This document shows, piece after piece, positions 27,199-34,345 of a stretch of 64,000 nucleotides of DNA. The first letter of the stretch is position 1, and the number at the start of each line of letters is the position of its first letter. A program made the translations under genes and the position numbers. This DNA is from Acidisoma sp. PAMC 29798 (GTDB taxonomy: Bacteria > Pseudomonadota > Alphaproteobacteria > Acetobacterales > Acetobacteraceae), in assembly GCF_030252425.1 (NCBI RefSeq), contig NZ_CP126994.1, positions 1,612,001-1,676,000 on the forward strand, read 5' to 3'. The notes under the pieces were generated by a model. The model had not been told where the DNA came from. It ran no database searches and worked only from the letters and a program-made list of their open reading frames with translations.

Positions 27199-27520
27199 GC
27201 GGGCGGTCTCCAGGTCTCGGCTTGAAGCAGGGTGGCGAGGGTCTTCACGGTTCTGGGATTGGAGATGACCGCATCGGGTGCCTGACATGCAAATCGCATT
27301 TGCTCATGAGGCCATCGAATTTCGGAAGTCGGCTGTGTGCAGGGCAAAAACGCCTAATTTCGCCTAGCAATCCTTGGGAGAAACGTTCATACGGTCCCCT
27401 CGGCGCTTTTCATCCTGGGCTTACGTGTTTCGGCATCGGTTTTCCGTTCCGGCGCCTCCCCCCAATGCAAAAGTAGTTTGGCCCGCATGTTGCGGGTTGC
27501 CGGGTGCGAGGAGAGACCCG
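27199..27520. other. Intergenic region between the Rieske operon and cspA
   Basis: This 322-bp divergent region must contain the promoter of the minus-strand Rieske operon and the promoter and 5' leader of cspA. The clear elements are a palindrome at 27289-27303, a GAGGAG ribosome-binding site about 10 bp before cspA, and ATGTTGCGGGTTGC-type short repeats just before it. I see no credible gene or riboswitch in it. Confidence 0.6.
27289..27303. promoter_or_regulatory. Palindromic operator candidate upstream of the Rieske operon
   Basis: GCAAAT-CGC-ATTTGC, with perfect 6-bp arms, lies about 90 bp upstream of the first operon gene. The TGCAAAT/ATTTGC pattern resembles boxes of Fur-family regulators (Fur/Mur) in alphaproteobacteria, though a pathway-specific regulator is equally possible. 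Confidence 0.45.
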
Positions 27521-27724
27521 ATGTCGGTCGGCACGGTTAAGTGGTTCAATGCCACCAAAGGCTACGGTTTCATTCAGCCGGAAGACGGCACTGCGGATGT
27601 GTTCGTTCACATTTCAGCAGTCGAGCGCGCAGGCCTCGGTGGCCTGAACGAAGGCCAGAAGGTGACGTTCGATCTCGAGCGTGGCCAGAAGGGCAAGATG
27701 GCCGCAGTCAATCTTAAAGTCTGA
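27521..27724 (+). CDS. cspA: Cold-shock domain protein
   Basis: A 67-residue single CSD protein. RNP1 is [10 protein letters not shown] and RNP2 is VFVHISAV, following the canonical start [16 protein letters not shown]. It binds single-stranded RNA and DNA and acts as an RNA chaperone, often induced by cold or in stationary phase. The ATG is preceded by GAGGAGA. The leader of some 100 bp or more before it is long enough for the structured 5' UTR typical of these genes, but I cannot show one. It is followed by a weak hairpin. Confidence 0.96.
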   Translation: MSVGTVKWFNATKGYGFIQPEDGTADVFVHISAVERAGLGGLNEGQKVTFDLERGQKGKMAAVNLKV

Positions 27725-27733
27725 GATCGATCT

Positions 27734-27762
27734 GAAGCCCCGGGGTCCGCAGAGCGGGCTTC
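27734..27762 (+). terminator. Hairpin downstream of cspA
   Basis: GAAGCCC and GGGCTTC form a 7-bp stem around a GC-rich 15-nt loop, starting 10 bp after the cspA stop. There is no T tract, so it may be a weak or Rho-dependent end, or a 3' stabiliser. Confidence 0.35.
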
Positions 27763-27850
27763 GGGGTCTCCGGTTGCCTGACCCAGTTGCCGCCCAACCC
27801 CTGGAGCGAGGCGCGCAGCGCGGGATGCCTTTAGAAGGGGGAATAACACC

Positions 27851-28042
27851 TTGGCGATGAAACCGAACTACAATCAGCAGCGTGCCGAGCGCGATCGTGC
27901 GAAGCGGCTGAAGAAAGAAGACAAGGCCCGCGAGCAGGCCGATGCGCGCGAGCGTCGCCGTACCGCCGAAGCCGCCGGCATTACGGAGCCGCAGCCCGAG
28001 CCAGCGCCGGTCGCTGTTCCGAGCGACGAGCCGCAATCCTAA
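27851..28042 (+). CDS. Small basic hypothetical protein with probable TTG start
   Basis: A 63-residue highly charged protein (MAMKPNYNQQRAERDRAKRLKK, then an Arg/Glu-rich helix and a Pro-rich acidic tail). Proteins starting with a KPNY...ERDR-like segment are common small conserved alphaproteobacterial genes of unknown role. The AAGGGGG site stands 9 bp before the TTG at 27851 and 15 bp before the ATG at 27857, which favours TTG. The central helix could form a coiled coil or bind nucleic acid. It is followed by a response-regulator gene 19 bp away. Confidence 0.7.
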   Translation: MAMKPNYNQQRAERDRAKRLKKEDKAREQADARERRRTAEAAGITEPQPEPAPVAVPSDEPQS

Positions 28043-28061
28043 TTAGAGCTAGGCCTCGATC

Positions 28062-28430
28062 ATGTGCATTTTGCTGGTCGAGGACGAGCCTCTCATCCGC
28101 TCGATCATGGCGGATGAATTCCTCGATGCAGGCTTTCGCGTGATCGAGGCGCAGGATGGTGACGAGGCCCTCGCGATCCTCGCTGATCCGCCGACCCGCC
28201 TGACCCTTCTCGTGACCGACATCAATATGCCGGGCGAAGCCGACGGCATGGCCGTCGCCGCGCGCCTGCGCCGCGATTGCGTGAGCGTGCCGATCATCTT
28301 CACCACGGGCCACCCCGAATCGCTGGATCGCCTACGCGCGATGGGCGGGGCCGAGCACATCATTCCCAAGCCCTATTCGCCGGCGAAGCTCGTGGCCCTC
28401 GCGCGGCAATTGACCGGCCACGCGGCTTAG
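28062..28430 (+). CDS. Single-domain response regulator (receiver only)
   Basis: A 122-residue CheY-like receiver. The acidic pocket is EDEP at 7-10, the phospho-accepting aspartate is D53 in VTDINMPG, the Thr switch lies in FTTGHPES, and the conserved lysine is in IPKPYSP. There is no output domain, so it must act through partner proteins, for example in a phosphorelay. Its 5' neighbour is the small basic protein. A family-A palindrome follows its stop at once. A histidine kinase partner is not adjacent; the nearest is about 8 kb away (36413-38938). Confidence 0.92.
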   Translation: MCILLVEDEPLIRSIMADEFLDAGFRVIEAQDGDEALAILADPPTRLTLLVTDINMPGEADGMAVAARLRRDCVSVPIIFTTGHPESLDRLRAMGGAEHIIPKPYSPAKLVALARQLTGHAA

Positions 28431-28434
28431 GTTT

Positions 28435-28466
28435 GGCGGACAACGCTCCGCTCATCCGCCCTACGA
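28435..28466. repeat. REP-like palindrome, family A (locus 3)
   Basis: GGCGGA-CAACGCTCCGCTCA-TCCGCC followed by CTACGA. It lies 4 bp after the receiver gene stop, between that gene and the convergent Kef antiporter. Confidence 0.7.
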
Positions 28467-28494
28467 AACGACGAAACGTGGTTTCGCCGGTGCG

Positions 28495-30363
28495 CTAATC
28501 CGCCGCGTCGTCGACTGCCTTTTCTCGGCGGGCGGAGGCCGTGTCCCAACCGCCGTCGGTCTCAGAAATCCGGCCGCCACCGATCTCCGCCGCCATCAGC
28601 TTCTCGAACGTCGCGAAACTCTGGCGGGAGGCGAGCACGAACCCTTCCTCGTCACCCCATAGCGGCCGAAGCTTGGTGAACAGCTTGTGGTCATGGCGGC
28701 GGAACAGCGCCGCCGCCCGATGCGCCTGATTGGCGCGCATGCCCAGATGCTCCAGCGCCATGCGCCCGATCGACAGACTCGCTTCGAACGTCTCGCGCTC
28801 GACCTCATGCGCGCCATGTTCCAGCAAGTCATAGGCGTGCCGCCGGTCCCAGGCGCGGGCGAGGATGATGAGGTTGGGGAAAGCCTGCCGCGCCGTCTCC
28901 ACCAGTTCGAGCGCCTTCTCCCGGTCGTCGATCGCCACAATGAGCAGCTTCGCCTGGCCCGCACCCGCCGCCTGAAGCAGGTCGAGCCGTGAGGCATCGC
29001 CGTATTGCACGCGGCGGCCGAATTTGCGCAGCAGGCTGATCTGGTTGGTGCTGACGTCGAGAACCGAGGTACGAAACCCGTTGGCATCGATCAACCGGCC
29101 GGCGATCTGGCCGAATCGCCCATAGCCCGCGACCAGCACATCGGGCATGGCGTCGAAGGCGTCATTCTCTGGCGTCGGCCCGTCCATGCCCCCGGGCGCC
29201 GTCATCAGCCGCTCATGCAGCAGGAAGACGAGCGGCGTCAGCACCATGGACACGGCGACGATGGCGTTGAGCATCCGGCCCAACTCGGCCGGCAAGACAT
29301 GGGCGGTGATGACGAAGCCCACCAGCACGAAGGCGAATTCGCCGCCCTGGCAGAGGGCAACGCCGACCATGCGGGCGTCCGACAGCGTGAGGTGGAACAG
29401 CCGGCCGAGCGCCGTCATCGCAGCACCTTTGATGGCCATCAAACCGACCGTGACACCTAGGATCAGGAAGGGATGACGCGCGACGAGGCCGAAATCGAGA
29501 CTTGCGCCCACCGTAATGAAGAACAGGCCGAGCAGGATGCCGCGAAACGGCTCGATGTCCGATTCCAGTTCGCGGCGGAACTCGTTTTCGGCGAGCATGA
29601 CGCCGGCCAGGAAGGCGCCCAAAGCCGGGGAGACGCCCACGAGCTGCATCAGGGCGGTGACGCCGATCACCAGCAGCAGGGCGGTGGCGGTGAAAATCTC
29701 CCGCAGGCGGGCGGCGGCGATGAAACGGAACACCGGCGCGGTGAGGTAGCGGCCACCGGCGATGATGGCGGCGACGGCGGCGAGCACGGCCAGCGCATGC
29801 GCCCAGCCATGCAGGCCGTTCGCCTGGCCAGGGATTGTGACCTTCATGACAGCGAGCAACGGCAGCAGGACCAGCAAGGGAATGACGGCCAGATCTTGGA
29901 ACAGCAGAACGCCGAAGGCGGCGTTGCCGACCGGGCCACGGCGCAGCCCCTTTTCCTCCAAGGTCGAGAGCACGATGGCGGTGGAGGACATCGCCAGGAT
30001 GGCGCCGCAGGCCAGCGCCTGCTGCCAGGGCAGGCCGAGCAGAATGGCCGCCAGCGCCAGGCATAGCCCGATGCCGATGAGCTGCGCCGCGCCGAGGCCG
30101 AAGATCGCCGCGCGCATGGACCACAGCAGCGCCGGCCGCACCTCCAGTCCGATCAGGAACAGCAGGATGACGACGCCGAACTCGGCGAACCCCATGACGT
30201 CGGCCTGATTGCCCACCAGATGAAGGGCGAAGGGGCCGATGATGGCGCCGGCGATGAGATAGCCGAGCACCGAGCCGAGCCCGGCGCGCTTGGCGATCGG
30301 CACGGCAATGACGCTGGCGGCGAGATAGACCAATGCTTGGATCAGGACCTTGTCGGTATCCAT
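28495..30363 (-). CDS. CPA2-family K+/H+ antiporter with RCK/TrkA-N domain (KefB/KefC-like)
   Basis: A 622-residue protein. The N-terminal half (about 1-385) has around 12 transmembrane helices of the monovalent cation:proton antiporter-2 type (GLGSVLGYLIAGAIIGP, STAIVLSTLEEKGL, GAFLAGVMLAENEFRRELESDIEPFRGILLGLFFITVG in parts). From about 408 a TrkA-N nucleotide-binding domain begins with DVLVAGYGRFGQIAGRLID. It resembles glutathione-gated KefB/KefC systems, which efflux K+ and acidify the cytoplasm during electrophile stress. The next gene, 4 bp away, encodes a KefF/KefG-like ancillary flavoprotein, supporting this role. The transcription order is ancillary protein first, then antiporter. 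Confidence 0.9.
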   Translation of the reverse strand: MDTDKVLIQALVYLAASVIAVPIAKRAGLGSVLGYLIAGAIIGPFALHLVGNQADVMGFAEFGVVILLFLIGLEVRPALLWSMRAAIFGLGAAQLIGIGLCLALAAILLGLPWQQALACGAILAMSSTAIVLSTLEEKGLRRGPVGNAAFGVLLFQDLAVIPLLVLLPLLAVMKVTIPGQANGLHGWAHALAVLAAVAAIIAGGRYLTAPVFRFIAAARLREIFTATALLLVIGVTALMQLVGVSPALGAFLAGVMLAENEFRRELESDIEPFRGILLGLFFITVGASLDFGLVARHPFLILGVTVGLMAIKGAAMTALGRLFHLTLSDARMVGVALCQGGEFAFVLVGFVITAHVLPAELGRMLNAIVAVSMVLTPLVFLLHERLMTAPGGMDGPTPENDAFDAMPDVLVAGYGRFGQIAGRLIDANGFRTSVLDVSTNQISLLRKFGRRVQYGDASRLDLLQAAGAGQAKLLIVAIDDREKALELVETARQAFPNLIILARAWDRRHAYDLLEHGAHEVERETFEASLSIGRMALEHLGMRANQAHRAAALFRRHDHKLFTKLRPLWGDEEGFVLASRQSFATFEKLMAAEIGGGRISETDGGWDTASARREKAVDDAAD

Positions 30364-30367
30364 GCCC

Positions 30368-31060
30368 TCAGCCCCTGACCAAGGTCGGCGCTGGATGATG
30401 CACGGGCGCGGGCTGCTCGGGCTGCGCGGTGGCCTCGATCAGCGCCTCCAACCGGGCGCGATACGCTTCGGCCGCTGCGCGACGACCGCGTTCGTCGAGT
30501 TGAATCGAGTCATGCACGATAAAGGGCGGCGTCCAGACCAGGCCGCACAGATGCGCCGTCGCTTCCAGGGGACGCAGCAACTCCTCCATCGAAAAGCGGT
30601 TCATGCCTTCGGGGTGATAGTCCGTCGTGCTGCCGCCTGCGGTGATCACACAGAGCAGCGTCTTGCCCTGCAACTTGGTGCCGCCGCGACCATGCGCGAA
30701 GCCATGGAGCAGGACCATGTCCAGCCACTCCTTCAGCAGCGCGGGCGTGGAATACCAATACATCGGGAATTGCAGCACGATCAGGCGATGCGCCACCAGG
30801 CGCTTCTGATCGCCGGCAACATCAATCAGGAAGTCGGGGTAGTCCTGGTAAAGATCATGCAGCGTCACCTGATCGTGGTCGTGGACGGCGGCGATCAACG
30901 CCGCGTTCACGCGCGACCGATGGAGCGCGGGATGCGCCAACACGAGCAAGGCGGCGCGTGAGGGCGGCGGCGTTGACGCGACAAGGGATGGTGCAGGCCG
31001 CGCCACGGTGCGGCGTTCGGCTTTCCTCCGCGTCAGGCGTTTCAGCAAGCCGATGGCCAA
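30368..31060 (-). CDS. KefF/KefG-like NAD(P)H-dependent flavin oxidoreductase
   Basis: A 230-residue protein of the flavodoxin-2/quinone-reductase type. An N-terminal basic, Pro-rich extension of about 35 residues precedes the FMN domain: LLVLAHPALHRSRVNAALIAAV, LHDLYQDYPDF, VLQFPMYWYSTPALLKEWLD and FAHGRGGTKLQGKTLLCVITAG. In enterobacteria KefF/KefG bind the cytoplasmic face of KefC/KefB and are needed for full activity. The stop is 4 bp from the antiporter start, making a two-gene operon. The N-terminal extension is longer than usual; later start codons cannot be excluded. Confidence 0.88.
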   Translation of the reverse strand: MAIGLLKRLTRRKAERRTVARPAPSLVASTPPPSRAALLVLAHPALHRSRVNAALIAAVHDHDQVTLHDLYQDYPDFLIDVAGDQKRLVAHRLIVLQFPMYWYSTPALLKEWLDMVLLHGFAHGRGGTKLQGKTLLCVITAGGSTTDYHPEGMNRFSMEELLRPLEATAHLCGLVWTPPFIVHDSIQLDERGRRAAAEAYRARLEALIEATAQPEQPAPVHHPAPTLVRG

Positions 31061-31092
31061 GGTCAGGGTCTCTTTCGTGCTGATGGGACGGG

Positions 31093-32157
31093 TCAGGCGT
31101 GGTCGTGATGGCGGTGTCGATGATGCAGATCGGGGTAGTGCGGGTGCCGGTGGATCATCGGCCGATGCGTATGGGGGTGGCTGTGCGGCTCCCCCGCCGG
31201 AACATCAGGTGCGTGCTCATGGTCGTGATGGGCATCATGACCATGAGCGTGGTCATGCTGCATAGTCTCATGTGCATGCTCATGCTCATGGCGCTCCGCC
31301 AAGTGCAGATAGAGGCCGAGGGCCATCAGGGCCGCCGCGAGGATGAGGCGCGTCGTTATTGGCTCGCCGAATAGGCTGACGGCGATGATGGCGCCGATAA
31401 AGGGCGCCAGCGAGAAATAGGCCCCGGTGCGGGCGGCGCCGAGGCCCCGCAACGCGCGCATGAACATCACCAAGCTGGCGCCATAGCCGAGGAAGCCGAG
31501 CGCCCCGGCTTCGATGACGGGCCTGAGACCGGGCCAGCTCGCCCCATGGATCAGCGCGAGACCAAGATTGGCAGTGCCGGCGACGAGCCCTTTGATCATG
31601 GCTATGAGCACGGGGTCCGCCGCACTCAGCCGTCGGCTGAGATTGTTGTCGATGCCCCAGGCCAGACAGGCACCGAGGATGAGAAGCGTGCCCCAGCTGC
31701 CGCCCAGCGTACCGCTGTGCCAGGACAGCAAGGCAGCGCCTGCGATGGTGGCGCCGGCCCCGAGCACGATGCGGCGGTCGGCATTTTCATGAAAGACCAG
31801 CCAGGCAATCAGCATCGTCGCGATAGCCTCGGCGTTCAGCAGCAGGGATGCGGTCGCGGCCGGCGTCTGCCGCAGGCCCAGCATCAGCAGCAGCGGCCCG
31901 AGCGCCCCGCCCAGCAGCACCACTGCGCCAAGCCATGGCAGGTCCGCCCGGCTGAGGGGCGCCTCGGCGGCCGGCCCATGCGTCAGGCCACGCCGTGCGA
32001 GGCTCAGAACTGCCAAGCCGACGCCCGAGCCGAGGTAGAGCAAACCTGCCAGCAGCCAAGGGTCCACGTCACCCAGCAGCCGTTTGGCGAAGGGCGTGCT
32101 CGCACCGAACAGCATGGCGGCGGCCAAAGCGGGGGCGGCAGCGGTGAAGGACCCCAT
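31093..32157 (-). CDS. DMT/EamA-family transporter with His-rich C-terminal tail
   Basis: A 354-residue membrane protein with two EamA repeats, about ten helices in all (FTAAAPALAAAMLFGASTPFAKRL; DRRIVLGAGATIAGAALLSW; YFSLAPFIGAIIAVSLFGEP). The C-terminal 67 residues hold 25 histidines (for example HDHAHGHDAHHDHEHA), which would bind Zn2+, Ni2+, Co2+ or a similar metal in the cytoplasm or periplasm. Tails of this kind are known in metal exporters such as RcnA and CDF proteins and are unusual in DMT proteins. The start is the ATG at 32157; the open frame continues into the upstream gene but is out of frame with it. It follows the YqaA gene after 5 bp. Confidence 0.88.
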   Translation of the reverse strand: MGSFTAAAPALAAAMLFGASTPFAKRLLGDVDPWLLAGLLYLGSGVGLAVLSLARRGLTHGPAAEAPLSRADLPWLGAVVLLGGALGPLLLMLGLRQTPAATASLLLNAEAIATMLIAWLVFHENADRRIVLGAGATIAGAALLSWHSGTLGGSWGTLLILGACLAWGIDNNLSRRLSAADPVLIAMIKGLVAGTANLGLALIHGASWPGLRPVIEAGALGFLGYGASLVMFMRALRGLGAARTGAYFSLAPFIGAIIAVSLFGEPITTRLILAAALMALGLYLHLAERHEHEHAHETMQHDHAHGHDAHHDHEHAPDVPAGEPHSHPHTHRPMIHRHPHYPDLHHRHRHHDHA

Positions 32158-32162
32158 GTCGG

Positions 32163-32741
32163 TTACAGGAACGCCAGGGCGACGAAGCCACCGACCGCGC
32201 CGACGGCGATCAGGCTGGTCACCAGGAGCAGGCGCGTTTCGATAAAGTCGCGGGCCCTGGTTCCAAAGTGGCGGATCACCAAAGCCACCAGGAAGAAGCG
32301 CCCACCCCGCGTGACGAGGCTCGCCGCCATGAACTGCCAGACGCTGAACTTCGCTGCGCCTGCCGCGATGGTGACGATCTTGTACGGGATCGGCGTCAGG
32401 CCCTTGAGCAGGATAAGAGCGACGCCGTACTGCGCGAATCTGTCGCGAAAGGTCTGGAAGGCATGATCCATGTGGTAGAAATGGATCACCGGCAGCGCCA
32501 GCCGGTCGAAGACCGCATAGCCGATGAGGTAGCCGAGGGCGCCGCCCGCGACACTGCCGATGGTGCAGATGAGGGCGTAGAACCAAATGCGCTCGCGCCG
32601 CGCTAGGCCCATCGCTGCAAGCATGGCATCAGGCGCGACTGGAAAGACGCTGGCTTCCGCGAAGGCGATGCCCGCGAGATACCAGGCTGCATGGCGATGG
32701 GCGGCCAACGCCAGGATACGGTCGTACACGCGTCTCAACAT
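32163..32741 (-). CDS. YqaA/DedA-like membrane protein
   Basis: A 192-residue integral membrane protein with YqaA/SNARE-associated (COG1238) features: FAEASVFPVAPDAMLAAMGLARRERIWFYALI (in parts), GSVAGGALGYLIGYAVFDRL, and LILLKGLTPIPYKIVTIAAGAAKFSVWQF. DedA-family relatives are linked to lipid-carrier recycling and membrane homeostasis. The ATG at 32741 opens with LRRVYDRIL and is preferred to an upstream ATG at 32798. It is the first gene of a probable pair with the His-tailed DMT transporter, so the pair may share a metal- or lipid-linked role. Confidence 0.87.
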   Translation of the reverse strand: MLRRVYDRILALAAHRHAAWYLAGIAFAEASVFPVAPDAMLAAMGLARRERIWFYALICTIGSVAGGALGYLIGYAVFDRLALPVIHFYHMDHAFQTFRDRFAQYGVALILLKGLTPIPYKIVTIAAGAAKFSVWQFMAASLVTRGGRFFLVALVIRHFGTRARDFIETRLLLVTSLIAVGAVGGFVALAFL

Positions 32742-32882
32742 GGCTGATACGGTCTCGCCCAAAGCGGAGCACTTGCCATGGCGACGCCCGCCCTTCAACA
32801 GAGGAGCCGCGTCCGCGCCCCAGCGGAATGCTCATAAGCTTTTCACTCTTAGAGCGTTATGACGAACGTCACGAGGAAGATC

Positions 32883-33374
32883 ATGCACCATCCGCACGCG
32901 ACCCGGCCGACCGCCGTTCGGCTAGGCACCACCTTGCTCGCGACGGCCGTCCTTGTGGCCGTTTCCGGTCTGGCATTGAAGGCCGATGCCGCGTCTGCCG
33001 GCCCGCCCCATGCCTGGCTCTATGGTGTCTGGGCCGGTGGGATCTTTCCCGCGCCGCCGAATATGTCGCCGGACGAATGCCGCGCGCATGTCACCTTCCA
33101 GGTCTCGCAGGATTCGGTGTTGCACAGCACGCTCATGCATCCCGAACCCATCCAGAATGCCATCGCGGCGGTGCGCGGCACGCCGGACGGCACCATCTTC
33201 ACCCTGGCGCCCACGGATGCGAAGCCGGACGCAATCGCCGGTATCTCGGACGATTTGGGCTTCGGTTGCCCGCAACCCGATACGCTTCGGGTGGTGAAGA
33301 CCGGACCGGACGAGATTTCCTTCCCAGACTGCACCGGCTTTCCGAGCCCCCTGGTGCGGTGCTCGATGAAGTAG
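32883..33374 (+). CDS. Exported hypothetical protein
   Basis: A 163-residue protein with a signal peptide (basic start, hydrophobic LGTTLLATAVLVAVSGLAL, cleavage near ADAASA). The mature part includes HAWLYGVWAGGIFPAPPNMSPDECRAHVTFQV and four cysteines spread across the domain (DEC, FGC, PDC, VRC), which could form two disulfides. The ATG at 32883 has AGGAAG 6 bp upstream; the in-frame ATG at 32859 does not. Function not recognised; a small periplasmic binding or lipocalin-like fold is possible. An SDR gene follows after 14 bp. Confidence 0.75.
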   Translation: MHHPHATRPTAVRLGTTLLATAVLVAVSGLALKADAASAGPPHAWLYGVWAGGIFPAPPNMSPDECRAHVTFQVSQDSVLHSTLMHPEPIQNAIAAVRGTPDGTIFTLAPTDAKPDAIAGISDDLGFGCPQPDTLRVVKTGPDEISFPDCTGFPSPLVRCSMK

Positions 33375-33388
33375 GCTGATGCAGTAGC

Positions 33389-34345
33389 ATGGCGCAGCTC
33401 GTCATCATCACAGGCGGCTCGTCCGGCATCGGCCGCTGTGCGGCCGGTGTCTTCGCCGCCGCCGGCTGGCGCGTCGGCTTGATCGCCCGCGGGGCGGCGG
33501 GATTGGCGGCAGCGGCCGAGGATGTGCGCGCCGCCGGCGGGCTCGCGGCCATCGCTGTCGCCGATGTCACAGACAGCGAGGCGCTATCGGCCGCGACGGA
33601 CGCAATCGAGGCGGCGCTCGGCCCCGTCGATGTCTGGATCAATGCCGCCGGTAACGGCGTCTATGGCCGCTTCGCCGATGTCTCGGAAGCGGAGTTCCGC
33701 CAGGTGACCGAGGTGACCTATCTCGGCACCGTCAATGGCGCGCGCGTCGCCCTGGCCCGCATGCGGCCCCGCAATCGCGGCACCATCGTCAATGTCTGTT
33801 CGGGCGTCGTGTTTCACGGCCTGCCGCTGATGACGTCCTATTCCGGCGCCAAGGCAGCGGTGCGGGCCTTCGGCCAGGCCTTGCGCGTCGAACTGGCTTT
33901 CGAGCACAGCCGCATTCGCGTCAGCACGGTGTTCCCGCCGGCGGTGAACACGCCGTTCTTTCATCATGCCATCAGCCATATGGGCTGGCCTGCCCGCCCG
34001 GTGCCCCCGGTCTATCAGCCGGCGGTCGTCGCACGTGGGCTGCTGATGGCCGCGACGACCGGACGCGCGGAAATGACGATTAGCGGCACAGTCGCCTGTT
34101 TCGCGTTGCTGAGCCGCCTGGCCCCGGTCTGGACCGGCAAGGTCATCGAGCGTCTGGGAATCGACGGGCATCTGGTGCGCGATGGCAGCGCGGGCCCGGT
34201 GCCATGCCCCACGGTCTTCGCCCCCTCCGGCGACGCTTCGACCGTGCATGGCGCTTTCGGTCGCCGTGCGCGGCGCTGGAGTTCACAGATGGCGTTGCGT
34301 CGCCTGTTCAACAGGCTGGCGCGGCGGGCCGTCAATCGGCCGTGA
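33389..34345 (+). CDS. Short-chain dehydrogenase/reductase
   Basis: A 318-residue classical SDR with a C-terminal extension. The cofactor motif is TGGSSGIGRCAAGVF, NAAGNGVYG supplies the structural NAG motif, the catalytic serine lies in VNVCSGVVFHGL and the tyrosine/lysine pair is YSGAKAAV. The last 80 residues, rich in Arg and Ala, resemble the membrane-associating tails of some SDRs. The 3' end overlaps the convergent diguanylate cyclase gene by 14 bp. Substrate unknown. Confidence 0.87.
   Translation: MAQLVIITGGSSGIGRCAAGVFAAAGWRVGLIARGAAGLAAAAEDVRAAGGLAAIAVADVTDSEALSAATDAIEAALGPVDVWINAAGNGVYGRFADVSEAEFRQVTEVTYLGTVNGARVALARMRPRNRGTIVNVCSGVVFHGLPLMTSYSGAKAAVRAFGQALRVELAFEHSRIRVSTVFPPAVNTPFFHHAISHMGWPARPVPPVYQPAVVARGLLMAATTGRAEMTISGTVACFALLSRLAPVWTGKVIERLGIDGHLVRDGSAGPVPCPTVFAPSGDASTVHGAFGRRARRWSSQMALRRLFNRLARRAVNRP

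Noticed and set aside
32158-32586. N-terminal extension of the His-tailed DMT transporter into the upstream gene
   Set aside because: The extra 143 residues are an out-of-frame reading of the YqaA gene; the ATG at 32157 is the first plausible start.
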